Positions 50,874 to 63,134 of a DNA stretch of 64,000 nt are shown in pieces. The notes under the pieces were generated by a model that saw only the letters and a program-made list of their open reading frames with translations, had not been told where the DNA came from and searched no databases. Location of the stretch: NCBI GenBank assembly GCA_022702545.1, contig JAHRBC010000003.1, forward strand, positions 5,270,001 to 5,334,000, written 5' to 3'. Position numbers and translations under genes: made by a program. Positions within the stretch are counted from its first letter, which is position 1, and each line of letters starts with the position of its first letter. This stretch comes from Phycomyces nitens. Its lineage: Eukaryota; Mucoromycota; Mucoromycetes; Mucorales; Phycomycetaceae.

Positions 50874-52084
50874 CTATTCCATCTTTCTCTTCATCTCTTC
50901 AAAAATACGCATGGGTCTCAGCATAGCACGACCCTTTTTGAATTCTTCATAGGTACGCACGACACGACTTTGAGCACCCAAGGTAGGCTCGAGAATGAAT
51001 TTCCAGTGAACAAAGACCCATGAGGTGTGATAAGACAGTGTATCATAGTACTCGCTTGCAATCGATCGCAATTCAGGTAACTTTGTCCAAGGAATCTTTT
51101 TTTTTGGAGAATGTGAATACAGTGAAGAAAGGCATTCTAATGAAATAACCTTACCTTTTGGAAATCATGATGCTCATTGTGATAACCAATGTTCATAAAG
51201 GGAATGTTAAGGATACCATAGTATGAATATGTTTCTTGGCCATCACCAAATGTATAATGCTCCTGGATGAAATGAGCAGCTCCTGGATGAAGAGAGTATC
51301 CTAGCCAAAGAGAAAGCATAAGATAGCCAAGACCAGCCCATCCACAGACCCGCTGAATGATGATGTCTGTACACACAGTAAAGACTACGTTGATAATCTC
51401 CCACTTTGAAGGCTTCAAGTTTCGCTGGTGCTGCTGGACTGCACCTCGGACAACATACATGATGGGGTAGATGAGGATCCAGAGCAGCTTTGTCAAGCTG
51501 TTTCCTTTAATCAAATCTTTCTCCCAATCAAGAGGAAGGTCGGGATCCATGCCTTCAACACCCTGCCAGGTGTGGTGCTCAATATGATAGCGTCTAAAAG
51601 ACTGGGCAATGGGCACAGGTAGGGAAAGGTTTGCAAGCAGGCCGACATAGCGATTGTGACTTTTAGTGGGCATAATCAAGCAGTGACAGGCCTCATGAAT
51701 TATAACACCAATGGCGCCAATAAGTGTCGCACCAACCACATAGGCCACCAAGAAGAAAACCCAGAAAGGAGCCTGCCAAACACGACCAAAGCCATACGCC
51801 AGACTAAGCTGAACGATATTGATTGCAATCGTCACGTAAAGAGTTCTAATTTCTGTGCCATAGAGCTTTTCGACCTCGGGATGGTCTCCAAGGATAGTGT
51901 GTTTTCGCTTCAAATGGGGCTCGTCCATGTCCTCATGCGCAAAGTCCTCATCGACATAGGGGATCGACCGCTTCCACTTTCCGACAAAAAGAGGGTAACG
52001 ATGATCGGGATGCTTGAGCTTTGGGTCAACAGCCGGTGAAGGAACCGGGTCTGGCTTGTCGTCAATCTCAACAAAGGGCGGCAT
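50874..52084 (-). CDS. Sphingolipid (dihydroceramide) delta-4 desaturase
   Basis: Two exons with a 59-bp intron (51096-51154) give 383 residues. It starts MPPFVEIDDKPDP at 52084; the frame further upstream lacks an ATG. The N-terminal lipid-desaturase region has YPLFVGKWKRSIPYV and HPEVEKLYG. The three histidine boxes that hold the di-iron site are all present: HEACH, HIEHHTWQG and NEHHDF. Membrane segments lie at NIVQLSLAYGF, FFLVAYVVGATLIGAIGVII and LLWILIYPIMYVV. This is the DES1/DEGS family, which adds the 4,5-trans double bond to dihydroceramide in the ER on the way to ceramide and glucosylceramide. Such desaturases are found in filamentous fungi but not in S. cerevisiae. Confidence 0.94.
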
Positions 52085-53283
52085 TGTCAGTGAGCGTGAA
52101 TCTGCTTTTGTTAGAGCCCTTTTAACAAGAAAGGAAAGGAAGACCAAGAAAGGACCTGCCAGTGGGACAAATGGTTGTCCATTTCAAGTCGTAAAGACAG
52201 TCCCGACGACAGTTTGAATGGGCTTATTCAACAGTCTCCACCTTTAATTTTCACTTTGTTACTCAGAGAGCTCTGGATTTATTACTTACTAGTGTAGCTC
52301 CCCCCTACTTTATTATTATTATTATTTAATCTCTTTAAATTCCTGATCTACTGGTGTTATCTTGGTGCCAAAAAGTCAAGGAGAGGTGAGCTGATAGTTT
52401 TCGGTAGTTTAATAAACCAAGACTTTCACAAACCTTTTATTTTTGGAATAGCAATGCCAAGCTATCTGTATATCTTTATCGACAATTTAAAGCAGTCCCT
52501 TGAGCTCTTTAAAGACTTGCATTGGATCTGGACTTTTATATTGACCTCTGAGCACATATAACACTCCAACTCTGGTTAAAAAAGGGCTCAGACCAATATG
52601 TTGGGAAACATAAGCCTTGGTTGGTGATTCGTTCGCTGGTTGATTTTGATTTTCAGTTTTAGCTTTGTGTTTTGGTTTATAATTACCGCATGGATTCTTG
52701 GATGTCGTCTCCTCTGTGTTTGGTACTCAGGTTACTCACTGCATGTATATATATAACAAATAGACGGCTGCCAGAAGCCAAACGCCTTTCAAGGGTCCAC
52801 AAAAAAAAACCCCCCCAAAGAAAAAGAACAGCAAATGATGGCTATGTATTAATTTATGCCAAAACCAGCAATTATTCTGTGCAATAATTATCAATTTGAC
52901 AAGCCAAATTACACTTGACAATCGTAAACAGCACAAAATGTAGGTCAAACGAATAGGCAATCCCAAGTTGGTCCTTATCAGAAAGAGCGAATTTCTTGGT
53001 GTCTTTATTATACTATTAGATCTTGCAGCCTACTTTTAATTCAAATCAAATCATATATATATATGATTGCCTAGAGTACATTTACATGTAATTATCTATC
53101 TAGAGTGCATATTATCCCATGCAAGCAAATACTATAAACATCTATATTTACAATTCCAGAATATATTCAGATTACTACAGTATGCTCTCTTGAACTTTCT
53201 ATGGTAATAATCAGCCGTCACACCACACTCTCTAGACAGTCCGTTTTTGACTCTTGGCCTTTTACAAAGTAAACCATTACACA
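52085..53283. other. Divergent intergenic region
   Basis: About 1.2 kb between the desaturase (-) and CstF-50 (+) genes, likely holding both promoters. A poly-A/poly-C stretch lies near 52800-52820 and a TA run near 53056-53065. No supported gene. Confidence 0.5.
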
Positions 53284-54982
53284 ATGGATTTGGACCTTTT
53301 GCCAGAAAATGAGGTGCTCTCTCTCATTATAGGGTAAACAAATAAAAAAGCATGCCTCTACAAGCAAATCAATCTTGAGATTTAACCAATCCAATGCCAT
53401 TCATTACTGCCTTAGCCAGCTAATCGCTTACGGTTATTCTGCTGTTGCCCAGACAGTTGCAGACGCGACCGGAGCAACAACGGACATGCTTCCGAGCACT
53501 CGATTAGCTGAACTTCTCCAGATTGGAAAAGAAAGAGGTATATCCTTGTAAAAACCTTGTTTATGTTATACACAACCCCTAAAAAACCTCAAGACTTGGA
53601 TGATTCAGACTTTGCCGACAAGGATTCTGATCGTGAGCAGGATGATCTGGATCATGGCGTACACAGCACTGGATTCGATGCAGAGGCAGTCAAGACATCA
53701 CGTAATTACACAGTATAGTAAACCATGCTCAAGGCGCTAAATATATTTTATAGAACCCAAACCAGCACCAGAATTCACTCAACTGTATTATACTCAGCAT
53801 AAAGGTCCTTGCCAGACAGCCATATTCAGTGCAGATGGCCGATTTGCTGCGACTGGATCGCACGACTCTTCTCTCAAACTATTAGACGTACACAAGATGA
53901 AGAACAGGAGTGGAGATGCGAGTGACAAACCGGTTATCCGTACACTGTATGACCACACAGCACCTGTCAATGATCTTAGTTTCCACCCCAATGGTCTAGT
54001 CCTTGCTAGTTGTGCCGATGACGAGAGTATCAAATTGTTTGATCTCTCTAAATCAGGTGTCAAGAGAGCCTTTCGCTATCTCCAGGTACACTTCTTGGGT
54101 GGTGATTATTCTGGAAGAGTATTAAAAGTATGGTGTTTATTGTCTATAGGATGCTCAACCTGTCAACTCCATCTGCTTCCATCCTTCGGGTGATTTCTTA
54201 TTAGCAGGTAAATGGAGACCAGATAGAATTGAAAAGGGCTAAAAGAATGATAATTGGGGAAATCAAGGTACTAGAGATGCCGCCGTGAGAGTGTACGATG
54301 TCAAGACCCTCCAATGCTACTCAAACAACAACACTGCTGAAATGCATCGTGGATCGATTACTCAGATTAGATATTCGCATACTGGAAAGATGTTTGCTTC
54401 TTCTTCGGCTGATGGCAGCGTACGCATTTGGGATGGCGTAACTAGCAAGTGTATCCGTAACCTAGAGAATGTCCACAGTGGTACGGCTGTGTCCAGTGTA
54501 CGCCTGACTGCAAACGAGAAGTTTGTCCTTACGGCTGGATTGGATTCCACTGTTCGTCTCTGGGAAATCACAAGTGGCAAGATGGTTATGGAGTACACAG
54601 GACATCAACAACGCACACAAATGTTACAGGTTTGTAGATTAATGTGTTTGGTTTAAGACTAAGAGATTCCTGTAGCCATCCTTCACCTATAATGAAGACT
54701 ATGTGTTGATTGGTGATGAATCCTCCACAGACGTCGTATGCTATGACACTCAGACAGGTGTCCTTCTCTCAAGAATAAAGGGTAATAGTCTAGCTGTTGA
54801 TGATCTGGTACTGATTATGATTAGGTCAAAATAACCTTGTCCGTTGTGTGGCTGCGTCTCCTATTGACAATGGTGTCTTGACGTGCAGGTAAGGTCATTA
54901 CGAATAACCAACCTTTACTGATCTTTGGTTTATTAGCGACGATTATCGTGCAAGATATTACGATGTCACCAACTTTGAATAA
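53284..54982 (+). CDS. Cleavage stimulation factor subunit 1 (CstF-50)
   Basis: A multi-exon gene starting MDLDLLPENEVLSLIIG at 53284 and joining in frame to QLIAYGYSAVAQTVADATG, which is the N-terminal dimerisation region of CstF-50. An acidic linker (DDSDFADKDSDREQDD) leads to a WD40 propeller with repeats CQTAIFSADGRFAATGSHD, DLSFHPNGLVLASCADDES, INSICFHPSGDFLLAG-type, IRYSHTGKMFASSSADGSVR, VRLTANEKFVLTAGLDSTVR and a last SDDYRARYYDV. The propeller order and the final repeat match CstF-50. It is part of the pre-mRNA 3' end cleavage complex with CstF-64 and CstF-77. S. cerevisiae lacks this subunit. Confidence 0.9.
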
Positions 54983-54989
54983 CATATCA

Positions 54990-55283
54990 TTAATCGATTG
55001 GATTAGCTAGAATCTCCAGTCTTTCTATTTCATACAAATATATACAGCCACACTCACAATTACACGAATAAAGTATTGGCATGACGTATATGATTGATTG
55101 ATAAATTGAATATCCGAAATGTCCTCTTGTCTTCATCCCCTTTCCAATGTCCATTGCAGAATTATTGGAGTGCTCAATCGTAAGCACCCCTCCAAACGTA
55201 TCGATTGCCGAGATCGATTGCTGATTTGGCTTTGTAGGACTTTGAAGGGCAACGATTGGCAGACACCATAACCCATGTCGCAC
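54990..55283 (-). other. Possible small spliced gene behind a TATA box
   Basis: Minus-strand stretch with protein-like reading in more than one frame (for example MRHGLWCLPIVALQSPTKP, or MSATWVMVSANRCPSK in the next frame). Upstream on the same strand are a TATATAAAAG element (55502-55511) and a good donor/acceptor pair that would form a 5' leader intron ending just before 55290. The evidence is too weak to fix a reading frame. Confidence 0.25.
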
Positions 55284-55676
55284 TCATCGTGTCCGCTGTA
55301 AGATATTCTTTATTATGCGCTCGTGCATTGACCCATTCTTCTTGTTAGGTTGTTTCTCTTATTGCTGGCTACTCACTCCAATCTCTCCAATTGTCAGTCT
55401 GTATATTCCTGATTGGCCTTGGGGCAACCTTGATTGCAAGTATTATTATTATTATTATTAAAAAAGGGAGAATCTTTGTTGCTATCCAGGAAATAACGCT
55501 TTTATATAGCTTGTATTGCCTCCTTGGCCAATGTACAATCGAAACCCTCAAGTCTGGCTCACATCACTAAAAGAAAAAGGCAGAATAACAGAATAAGCTA
55601 TAAAAAAAAGAACCCTTTTATTCAACGATATATATATAAAAAAGAAAATATTATCTGATCCATGTGAAATGAGATG

Positions 55677-57039
55677 CTAGTCTTCATCAGAAGAGGAGTC
55701 TTCATCATTCTGCTGTCCATTGAGTTCCATTGCGCGCTGAAATTCTTCTGCAAATGCTGCAATGGATTTACCATCAGAAAGCTCAATTACATCTTTGGGT
55801 ACCATGTTGGTCGCAAATCTAGGCGCATTGCAAGCATTTCTATTGGCTTCTTCCTGTGATTCAATTATCCTGATCTCTGGTTCCTGTTTTCCAACTTGGA
55901 CTATAGATTGTGTTATTAGACGGCAAGACAAGGAATGGATTACATACAGTCATTGAGCTCTGTCCAGTCGTACAAAAGGCTGTCGGTGGTAGTGGAGTAT
56001 GGGTTAAAGTCGACTAGGTACACCTTGTGAGGGGTTCTTCTCAGGTAAACATCAAATACATCTAAAGAGATTAGAGTGGATATTGGATAACAAGTACACT
56101 CACAGTTTTTGCTTGGGAATACATCCAATATATGGTCTTCAAAAAAGTCGTGTATATGACCTTCAATGTCTTCCTTGATCTCGTGTAAGAATGGATAAAA
56201 GTTGACATCTCTCTGAGTGATGCCTGTTGGACATATTGGATAGATTGGTTAGGATGGGATCAAGATCAGGTATCGAATTACCAATCAACCGATTATCCTT
56301 TACAAAGCACCTGAACTCCATCGATGGCTGGAGATCATACCATTTACGTAGAGCAAGATAGTATGTTTTTCTAGACTTGGGGGCATCAGAGCAATTGTCA
56401 TAGGCATGGTTGATATCGTGGTTGATAAAGTCGGATGACTTTAGCAAAAGGAAGACATCAAATGGAGAAGTACACTGTAAGGATTGGGTAGCTGTGATCC
56501 ACGCTGCGTCCTAAGATGTGACCATCAGAAGCCTGTTCTTGCAAGTCAAGATATAAAACCTTACACGAGGCGAACTCCAATTCAGTTTTGGAAAGACGGC
56601 TCCAAACTCCTGGATAGTTTCTCGAATGAAGCTCTCCACTTGAGGGAAATCAGGTTTCTTTCATGTTTTATTTGGCCGGTTAGAGGTACTCTTGCAAGAT
56701 TTGTTTTGGCTTACCCGTGTTTGAGTGTCTTCAAAGAACGTAGCTTCATCGTCAGAGTCAATTTCCTCGATTGTAGCCGATTGTGGTTGTCTACAAAGAG
56801 TCTAGGTTGGCTATAGTCTTTACCCAGATTACTTACCCGTCGTCTGGCAAGTAGATGCCATCCTCTCTAAGGTAGTCAATGAATGCATCTGACAGCGGAA
56901 TGATCTTGGTTTTTAATGTCACTGGTCGGAATGTGTCGTACCATGAAGAGATTGAGCAATTGTCAATTTCCTGCTCGGTGATTACAGAGGGTGTGTTGGA
57001 TCCCACTTGATCAGCTTTGGATTGACTGGCTTCAGACAT
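55677..57039 (-). CDS. CDC123: Cdc123/D123 family, eIF2 assembly factor
   Basis: A multi-exon gene starting MSEASQSKADQVGS at 57039 and stopping at 55677. Family hallmarks in order are ISSWYDTFRPVTLKTKIIPL near residue 28, an acidic linker (EEIDSDDEATFFED), SFPQVESFIRETIQEFGAVF, FPKLNWSSPRDAAWI, MEFRCFVKDNRLIG, ITQRDVNFYPFLHEI, and VYLVDFNPYSTTTDSLLYDW. The last carries the Asp and Asn of the ATP-grasp-like Mg-ATP site. Cdc123 assists assembly of eIF2 (joining the gamma and alpha subunits) and so translation initiation and cell-cycle entry. The C-terminus is acidic and Ser-rich (EDSSSDED). Confidence 0.93.
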
Positions 57040-57286
57040 TTTGGCAATCAAACTAGATTCAACAAGACAGCCAAAAACAAATAAAAATATATAAAAGCTG
57101 TGACCGACTCTCTTTGCATGTATAAATGTTTCCGAAAATTGAACCAAATGGCAAGAACTACCACTTTATATTCTTGGAATCATATTCTCAATTAACCAAT
57201 ACGCGCAAATAGCTTAATGGTATTGCAGAGTCAAAAAAAAGAAAGGTTTGTGTGGTTTATTTTTGTACAGCTTGGAATATGTATAT

Positions 57287-58480
57287 TTATTGATCAGCAA
57301 AGTTCTTGGGGACTGGGCCAGTGGGTTCACCTTCGGGTGTCTACGAGAATTGTTAATATTCTTTGGAATCACTCTTATTTTGTTACTTACGACATAGGAA
57401 GATGCAATGCCACCGTCGATACGGAAATCAGTGCCAGTAATATAAGAGCTCTCATCTGAAGCCAAGAAGAGGACTCCATAGGCCTGCTCAATTGCCTCAC
57501 CTGTGTAGTTTGTTTGTCAGTGTTGATCACACAAACACTCAAAGACCTACCAAATCGTCCTTGTGGAACATGGACAAGACGCCTGTTTTTCTTTTCTTCG
57601 GTGTTCAAGAAATCCATCAGTAATGGGGTACGAAGAGGGCCTGGGCAGAGTGAATTGAAGCGGATGTTCTCACGAGCATGGACTGTAGCAAGCTCTCGCC
57701 TAATGCACAGAAAACACGTTAGTTGAAAGAACTTTTATCTTACGTTGACACTTACGTCATGGCAAGCACAGCACCCTTTGAAGCAGTGTCTAAGTGGAAC
57801 GATCAATATCTTTCTCTTTGACACTCTAGAGAATACTTACAGGCCAGTTGGGGAGTAGCGGCACCCATCAACGCGACAAAACTGGCTGTGTTGATGATGG
57901 ATCCACCACCACTCTTGCGCATGGCAATAATGGCATGCTTACAGCCATACCACACACCCTTTACATTGATGTCCATGGTAAGATCCCTAATCATTGGTGG
58001 GATGAGTCAAAGTTGGTTTGGAATACTGGCTTACCAGATGCGCTCTTCAGTTGTCAGGGCATTATCATCCTCTGGGTGCATAATACCAGCATTATTGAAC
58101 ATGATGCTCAGCTTGCCTATAGTAAATCATACATGCAGCCAAGGTCAGCCAACTGTCATGGTATTATTTTAAGACTCTTACCAAACTTCTCGACAGCCAA
58201 ATCTACTGCATGTTTGATTTGATCTTCCTTGGACACGTCGACCTTGAGCGCAATAGCCAATCCTTCGCCATATATCTGTGCAATCTTGGCCACAGTCTTC
58301 TTGGCTCCTTCTTCATTCAGGTCCGCGCAGATAACCTTGGCTCCTTCCTTGACAAACAGGACAGATGTCTCGAGGCCAATTCCACTGGATTTCTGGGTGA
58401 GTATTTGATTTAATTGTTGAATAGTCTTACCTTGCTGCACCAGTGACGATTGCTACTTTTCCAGAGAGTCTGCCGGTCAT
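57287..58480 (-). CDS. Short-chain dehydrogenase/reductase (classical SDR)
   Basis: A multi-exon gene starting MTGRLSGKVAIVTGAAS at 58480. The TGxxxGIG cofactor motif is restored as TGAASGIG when the acceptor ending ATCCAG is used; nearer AGs break it. ICADLNEEGA, with an Asp after beta-2, favours NAD(H). NNAG is present (MFNNAGIMHPEDD), then GGGSIINTASFVAL with the catalytic Ser region, and YTASK, completed by a split codon across an intron, holds the catalytic Tyr and Lys. The end has GTDFRIDGGIASSYV, usual for classical SDRs. Length fits about 270-290 residues. Substrate unknown. No transporter or synthase gene sits nearby that would point to a biosynthetic cluster. Confidence 0.92.
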
Positions 58481-61006
58481 GTTTGTTTGTTTATCTTGGA
58501 ATACAAGAAAGAGAGAAAAAGATATGCTGAAAATTATAATGAAACAAGTGGCTTTATATGGACATTATTGTTTTCCCACGCCAAATAGGACGATCGAGTC
58601 GTCTATGCTATGCTATACAGCCAGCACCCTTATCAATATTTTTGTAAAGATAGGGTACAGTAAAATCTGCAACTCCTATTTCTCCGGAACCTCGTTGCTC
58701 CAATAGAAGCCAAGATTATTTGGCTCCAAAGACGTCCCTACAAGGTTGAACAGTGTTTGGTTATCCAGATTTCTATGTATTATAAAGGAGATTAATGGGC
58801 TTGGCAACAAGCATGGAACTCGTATTTTTGTAAAGTAGCATTTTAAGTGGATGGCTATTACTAAGAATCAAAGAATACAACCCATAATCGGTCATATACT
58901 TTTGTGTGTCGTACAATTTCATCCTTTAGCTCCTCAATTCAATTCTCCTCTTTAGTTTTAGTTATCTTATCTCGCAGCGAGTCCAGTTAGACTAAACACA
59001 TCAGTTCAAAACTCTAATCACGAATTCATCTATATTTTCTGATTACACGCATCTTTCTACAAACCAATAGTTGCCAATATAATAGCTTATCCAAAGATAA
59101 CTTTTTTTCTATTGGACTCTTGCACTATATAACGGGTATATTGGAATATCCTTTATCTTGATTAACTGATTTTTAAATTGTGGGCTAGTAATGCCAAAAT
59201 ACTACGCTGAAAATTATCCGTAAATGACCTGTCAACTGTTTAATTTAGGTACACCATGACTATGAAAACCATGGATATTTACCACATTGCTAAAATAAAT
59301 GCCATTTTATTTCAAAGTCGACGAGCCATAGTTATGCCTCTGCACAAGTCAAGTGGAGGCACAGTGGCCGTTTTTCAACATTATGCACTTTTATTCTACT
59401 CAATTTAATACATGTATATGCTGTTTTCTTTTGGTCATTCTTTAAACAAAAACAAGCTATTCTTTTATTACGTTTTAATTCGATTCATGTTACATTATAT
59501 ATGAGAAATAATGGTATAAGACGGACCAAAAACATGTCCCCCATAAACCTCTTTCTTGAGTTATATACATATATTGACAATACATTAATATGCCTTGGTT
59601 GGCATATATAAATCACTATAAATATATTCTGATAAGATGAACAGTAATCCTATACATAGAGTACCGTACTTTTTACTGCTTAACAGCATATATTATAATT
59701 GGCAAGTAGTATACTAAGTAGATCTTGAATATTTTCAGCTCGAGAAACATCTAGGTAAGGACATTACATAACGTAGAAACAGAATAAACCATGTGCTGTG
59801 AGCTTGTTTAAAAAAAATACCAGCGCAATACATAATTACTGTTATTGAAAATAGACTTGAAAATTCAAGCCATATAATTCACAGCCAATTTGAATATACT
59901 TCTCTGCAAAAAATAAACATTTTCATTCTGAGATATTTCAGTAGAGTCAAAGACACGAGTGTATCGAAATTGAACTCAATAAACTTTTTTATTTATTTTC
60001 AACTGTGCCAGTAGTTTTCAGTTTGTTCTATTGGATAAGAAATATGATTTATCTTTGGTGGCTACATTTGTGTTATAAAAATTATAAAAAAGTGTATCTT
60101 CAAATAGTTATCCTTTCCTATTAATTTTTCATATAGACAATAACACAAAATGTCTTTTTATTTAAGCAATGAAGTTGAATATAAGTGCTCTATATACTTT
60201 CTAACCGGCAGAATATTTGAACTAGTTGTGGTAAAACCACCATAGTATAATAATTTATTATGGGATAACAAAAGCTACATAGTAAAATCTACCACTATGG
60301 GAAAAAGGAACAGTTTTTCGAAATCGGAGATTTATTTTGGTTCTATAATAGCAAAAATCTGATGATTTTTTGGAATTGAAACAAAAAACCAGTTAAATCC
60401 CAAAATATAATCTCAGAGGAGAGAAAACTAATATTTAAACTACAGATCTTACACTTTTGGAAAATATATATTGCAACAAAGAATTATTTAAAGACAGTTG
60501 TATGAAACTCAAGAATATATATACTGGTTTTTTACCAAATTTTGGCAAGCTGATCAATATCAATTGTCAGTCATGTCAATATCAATTGTCAGTCTTGTCA
60601 ATCTTTATTGGCGGATTTGTCAATCTTATTGGCGCACTTTCTAATAGTTATTAGTAATGTAGAAAATAAGGATATAAAAATCAACCTATTCAGAAAACTT
60701 GTACTACTTTCGAGACACAGATATTTATTGTTTTCATTCCTTGCTTTTCTAAAAGATGAAATTAGTACTTTTAATTGAAAAGAAGATTTAATTTATTAAG
60801 TACTATGTTATATCAAATAAACCTCTTTCAATTTAAAAATAAGGGATTTATTTTGTTAATACTATGCTCTTTTTAATGATGTTTATATTGCATTCCTGAC
60901 TGTGTTATCTCTTTATTGAAATACTTGTGATAGCCAGAGAACAGTATATATAGAGTAACATTATAGATTTTTCTTCTATCAATTATTTATTAAAATATTA
61001 TCAACA
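58481..61006. other. Gene-poor region of 2.5 kb
   Basis: A/T-rich DNA without a supported gene. The only structured parts are a degenerate 22-bp tandem repeat (60554-60641) and the flank of the transposase remnant. Confidence 0.5.
60554..60641. repeat. Degenerate 22-bp tandem repeat, four units
   Basis: Units begin TCAAT at a 22-bp step. The first two differ by one base; the third and fourth are more diverged but keep the phase and the closing TTG or similar. A short open frame runs through it, probably by chance. Confidence 0.55.
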
Positions 61007-61771
61007 ATGAGCAACACAAACACAGACAATAGCAAGTTAATCAACACTCCTGAAATAAATACTGGTAAATTATCAAAATTTATGAGGTGTATCTCTCTTT
61101 GAGTATATTTTATAATGATTGGCTATATTTACTTAATGTATATTTAACAGGTTCACAACAAAGGTCAACCAAAAAGACATACAAGAAGCTCACACAAGAG
61201 CTTCTTGATATTTTCATGAATTCATATGTCAACTGTGGCCAAAGCATCCGTGAGGCGTCCAAAACAATTGGTATCCCTAATGATGCATAGATGGGTCAAG
61301 CGAATTGAGGACAGCCCTGGTGGGATGCCTGTCCTAAAGAAGAGAGGAAGACCCGTTCATTCCCAAATAAATGAGCAGCACCTTGCCTATCTGGAACAGG
61401 CCATTGAAGAACGAGGCGAGTTGATGCTCATGGAGTTGTCAAACAAGCTGCATGAAGAGTTCCCTGTGGACTTCCCTGAAGCATTGTTGGTTTCTACAAT
61501 GCATAAAACAATTGTAGAGAAACTTAACTTCATGTTAAAAAAGGCTGAAATATACTGAATGCGCAGGAACGATGATGAGGTGAAGCAGATGTGCTTTGAG
61601 TATATTACAAAAATAATCTCCAAAGGAGTTGTACAGTACAACCATAACTGTATCTTTGTTGATGAGGTTGGATTCAACCTGCACATAAATCGCACCCAAT
61701 CTAGGTCAAGAAAGAACACCCCTGCAAGGATTAAGGTTGTTGTGGGTAGAGTAAAAATAGGAAAGATATGA
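61007..61771 (+). pseudogene. Decayed Tc1/mariner-type DDE transposase
   Basis: A start at 61007 and an 86-bp intron (61065-61150) lead into a helix-turn-helix-like region (KLTQELLDIFMNSYVNCGQS). The frame is then broken near 61288, where TAG stops the first frame. The sequence continues in the next frame (RWVKRIEDSPGGMPVLKKRG, KKRGRPVHSQINEQHLAYLE), which fits the linker before the catalytic core. A TGA at 61556-61558 breaks it again. The piece after it holds NHNCIFVDEVGFNLH, with the first catalytic Asp of the Tc1/mariner/IS630 DDE core. The rest of the core, with the second and third acidic residues, is not readable, so the element is dead. Terminal repeats were not found. Confidence 0.7.
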
Positions 61772-63134
61772 AAGAATTTGTGAGAACTTGTGTAGGGTGT
61801 TTATTATCCAGAAAAAGGTCCTCTTTCTACACAGAACTAACTACTGATATTTATATGTTTTCTGATTTATAATTCAGTATATGCTTTGGTAATATTTATC
61901 ACGATGAGTCATCTTCTAGGAGTATTGTCTTTCTGGAAAGATCCAGAGAGACCTATTGATATGATACTTCTCCAGTCAGATCAGCCAGAGAGCTTTGGTA
62001 AAGAACACTGCAAAAAGTATACAATTTTATGGTGGAGAAATATCTGTAGTATTAAAGTACTATCATCGATTTATTATTATTTCAATCTATATTTCTCTAC
62101 CATACAAATATGAATGATACTATAGGGAATGTCACCTGGTCTATCAGAGAAATAGGTCTTTAGTTCCACTTGAAAAACCTTTGATACCCCCCAACTTTTC
62201 TGTTATTAAAGAGGTCTAGTTTATTTTATATTTTGTGTTGAGTAAGCCTATTATTTATTGTATTTTGTGCCATATAAAGCTAATTGCAATATTGCAATTT
62301 ACAATCTATTCATATCCTTTACTTTTAACCTCAGTAACTTATCTCTTTAGGCTGAAAAGCAAAGGGAAATAATGTCTTTTAGACTGAAAAGCAAAGGGAA
62401 ATAATGTATTTTAGACTGAAAAGCACCGTATCATACGTTTACATACAAGCCTCATTTGTTGATTTTTAAAAAATAAATTGTTTTTTATTTATTTTTTATT
62501 TATTTAATATATATATTTCTAGATGAATGCTCTAATCATATAATAATAATATATATGCTATTTCTAGAGTATTGTTTGATATTTTGCATCTAGCAAGACC
62601 AACAAGTTCCTACCTGATAGATATTGGGTACTGTCTTGGAGAAGAATAGTGCTATTTAATAGTAATAGTGTTGTATCCAACATAATCGTAGATTGAAACA
62701 TTAACACAAATTACCAATATTGAAACATATTGAATAACCGACCTACTGGAAGTGCACTAAAGAGGGTACCTTTCCAAATACATTATTCATACGTAAAGAC
62801 ATACTAACAACTAGTACTAACACACTGGTTAATAGTACTAAGTAAAATAACAAGTCATATCTAATAGTTGGTAGAGAGAACAGACATTACATGATATCAT
62901 CATATCATCACTAGCACTCATCTCAATGTCTATATAAACGCACAATACAAATAGCAATAGTCTTCATCTTATTCACAAATTCTCTCTCTCTTAATAAACA
63001 AAGTCTCACCGTACTCTTGTCCGTGCTTTGTTTTCCTCTGATTTAACAAATAGGAGCAAAGATTAATTAAATAATCGTAATGGATCAAATTATTTGCTGT
63101 TGTACTTACAATGTTGATATCGTGAGTAGATGGA
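61772..63134. other. A/T-rich region downstream of the transposase remnant
   Basis: Probably further degenerate transposon sequence near the left end, then plain A/T-rich DNA. It contains a 32-bp tandem repeat (62348-62424) and TTTATT runs near 62480-62505. A good minus-strand intron (about 63045-63119) may belong to the 3' untranslated part of the next gene. Confidence 0.4.
62348..62424. repeat. 32-bp tandem repeat, about 2.4 units
   Basis: The unit begins CTGAAAAGCAAAGGGAAATA and recurs at 62352, 62384 and 62416 with a step of exactly 32 bp. The last copy is cut after CTGAAAAGCA. Confidence 0.75.

Noticed and set aside
52085..52147. Longer N-terminus for the delta-4 desaturase
   Set aside because: The extended frame starts at a TTG; the first ATG gives MPPFVEID, a sensible start.
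60554..60641. CRISPR-like array from regularly spaced repeats
   Set aside because: The repeats are directly adjacent and diverged with no spacers, in a eukaryotic genome; it is a minisatellite.
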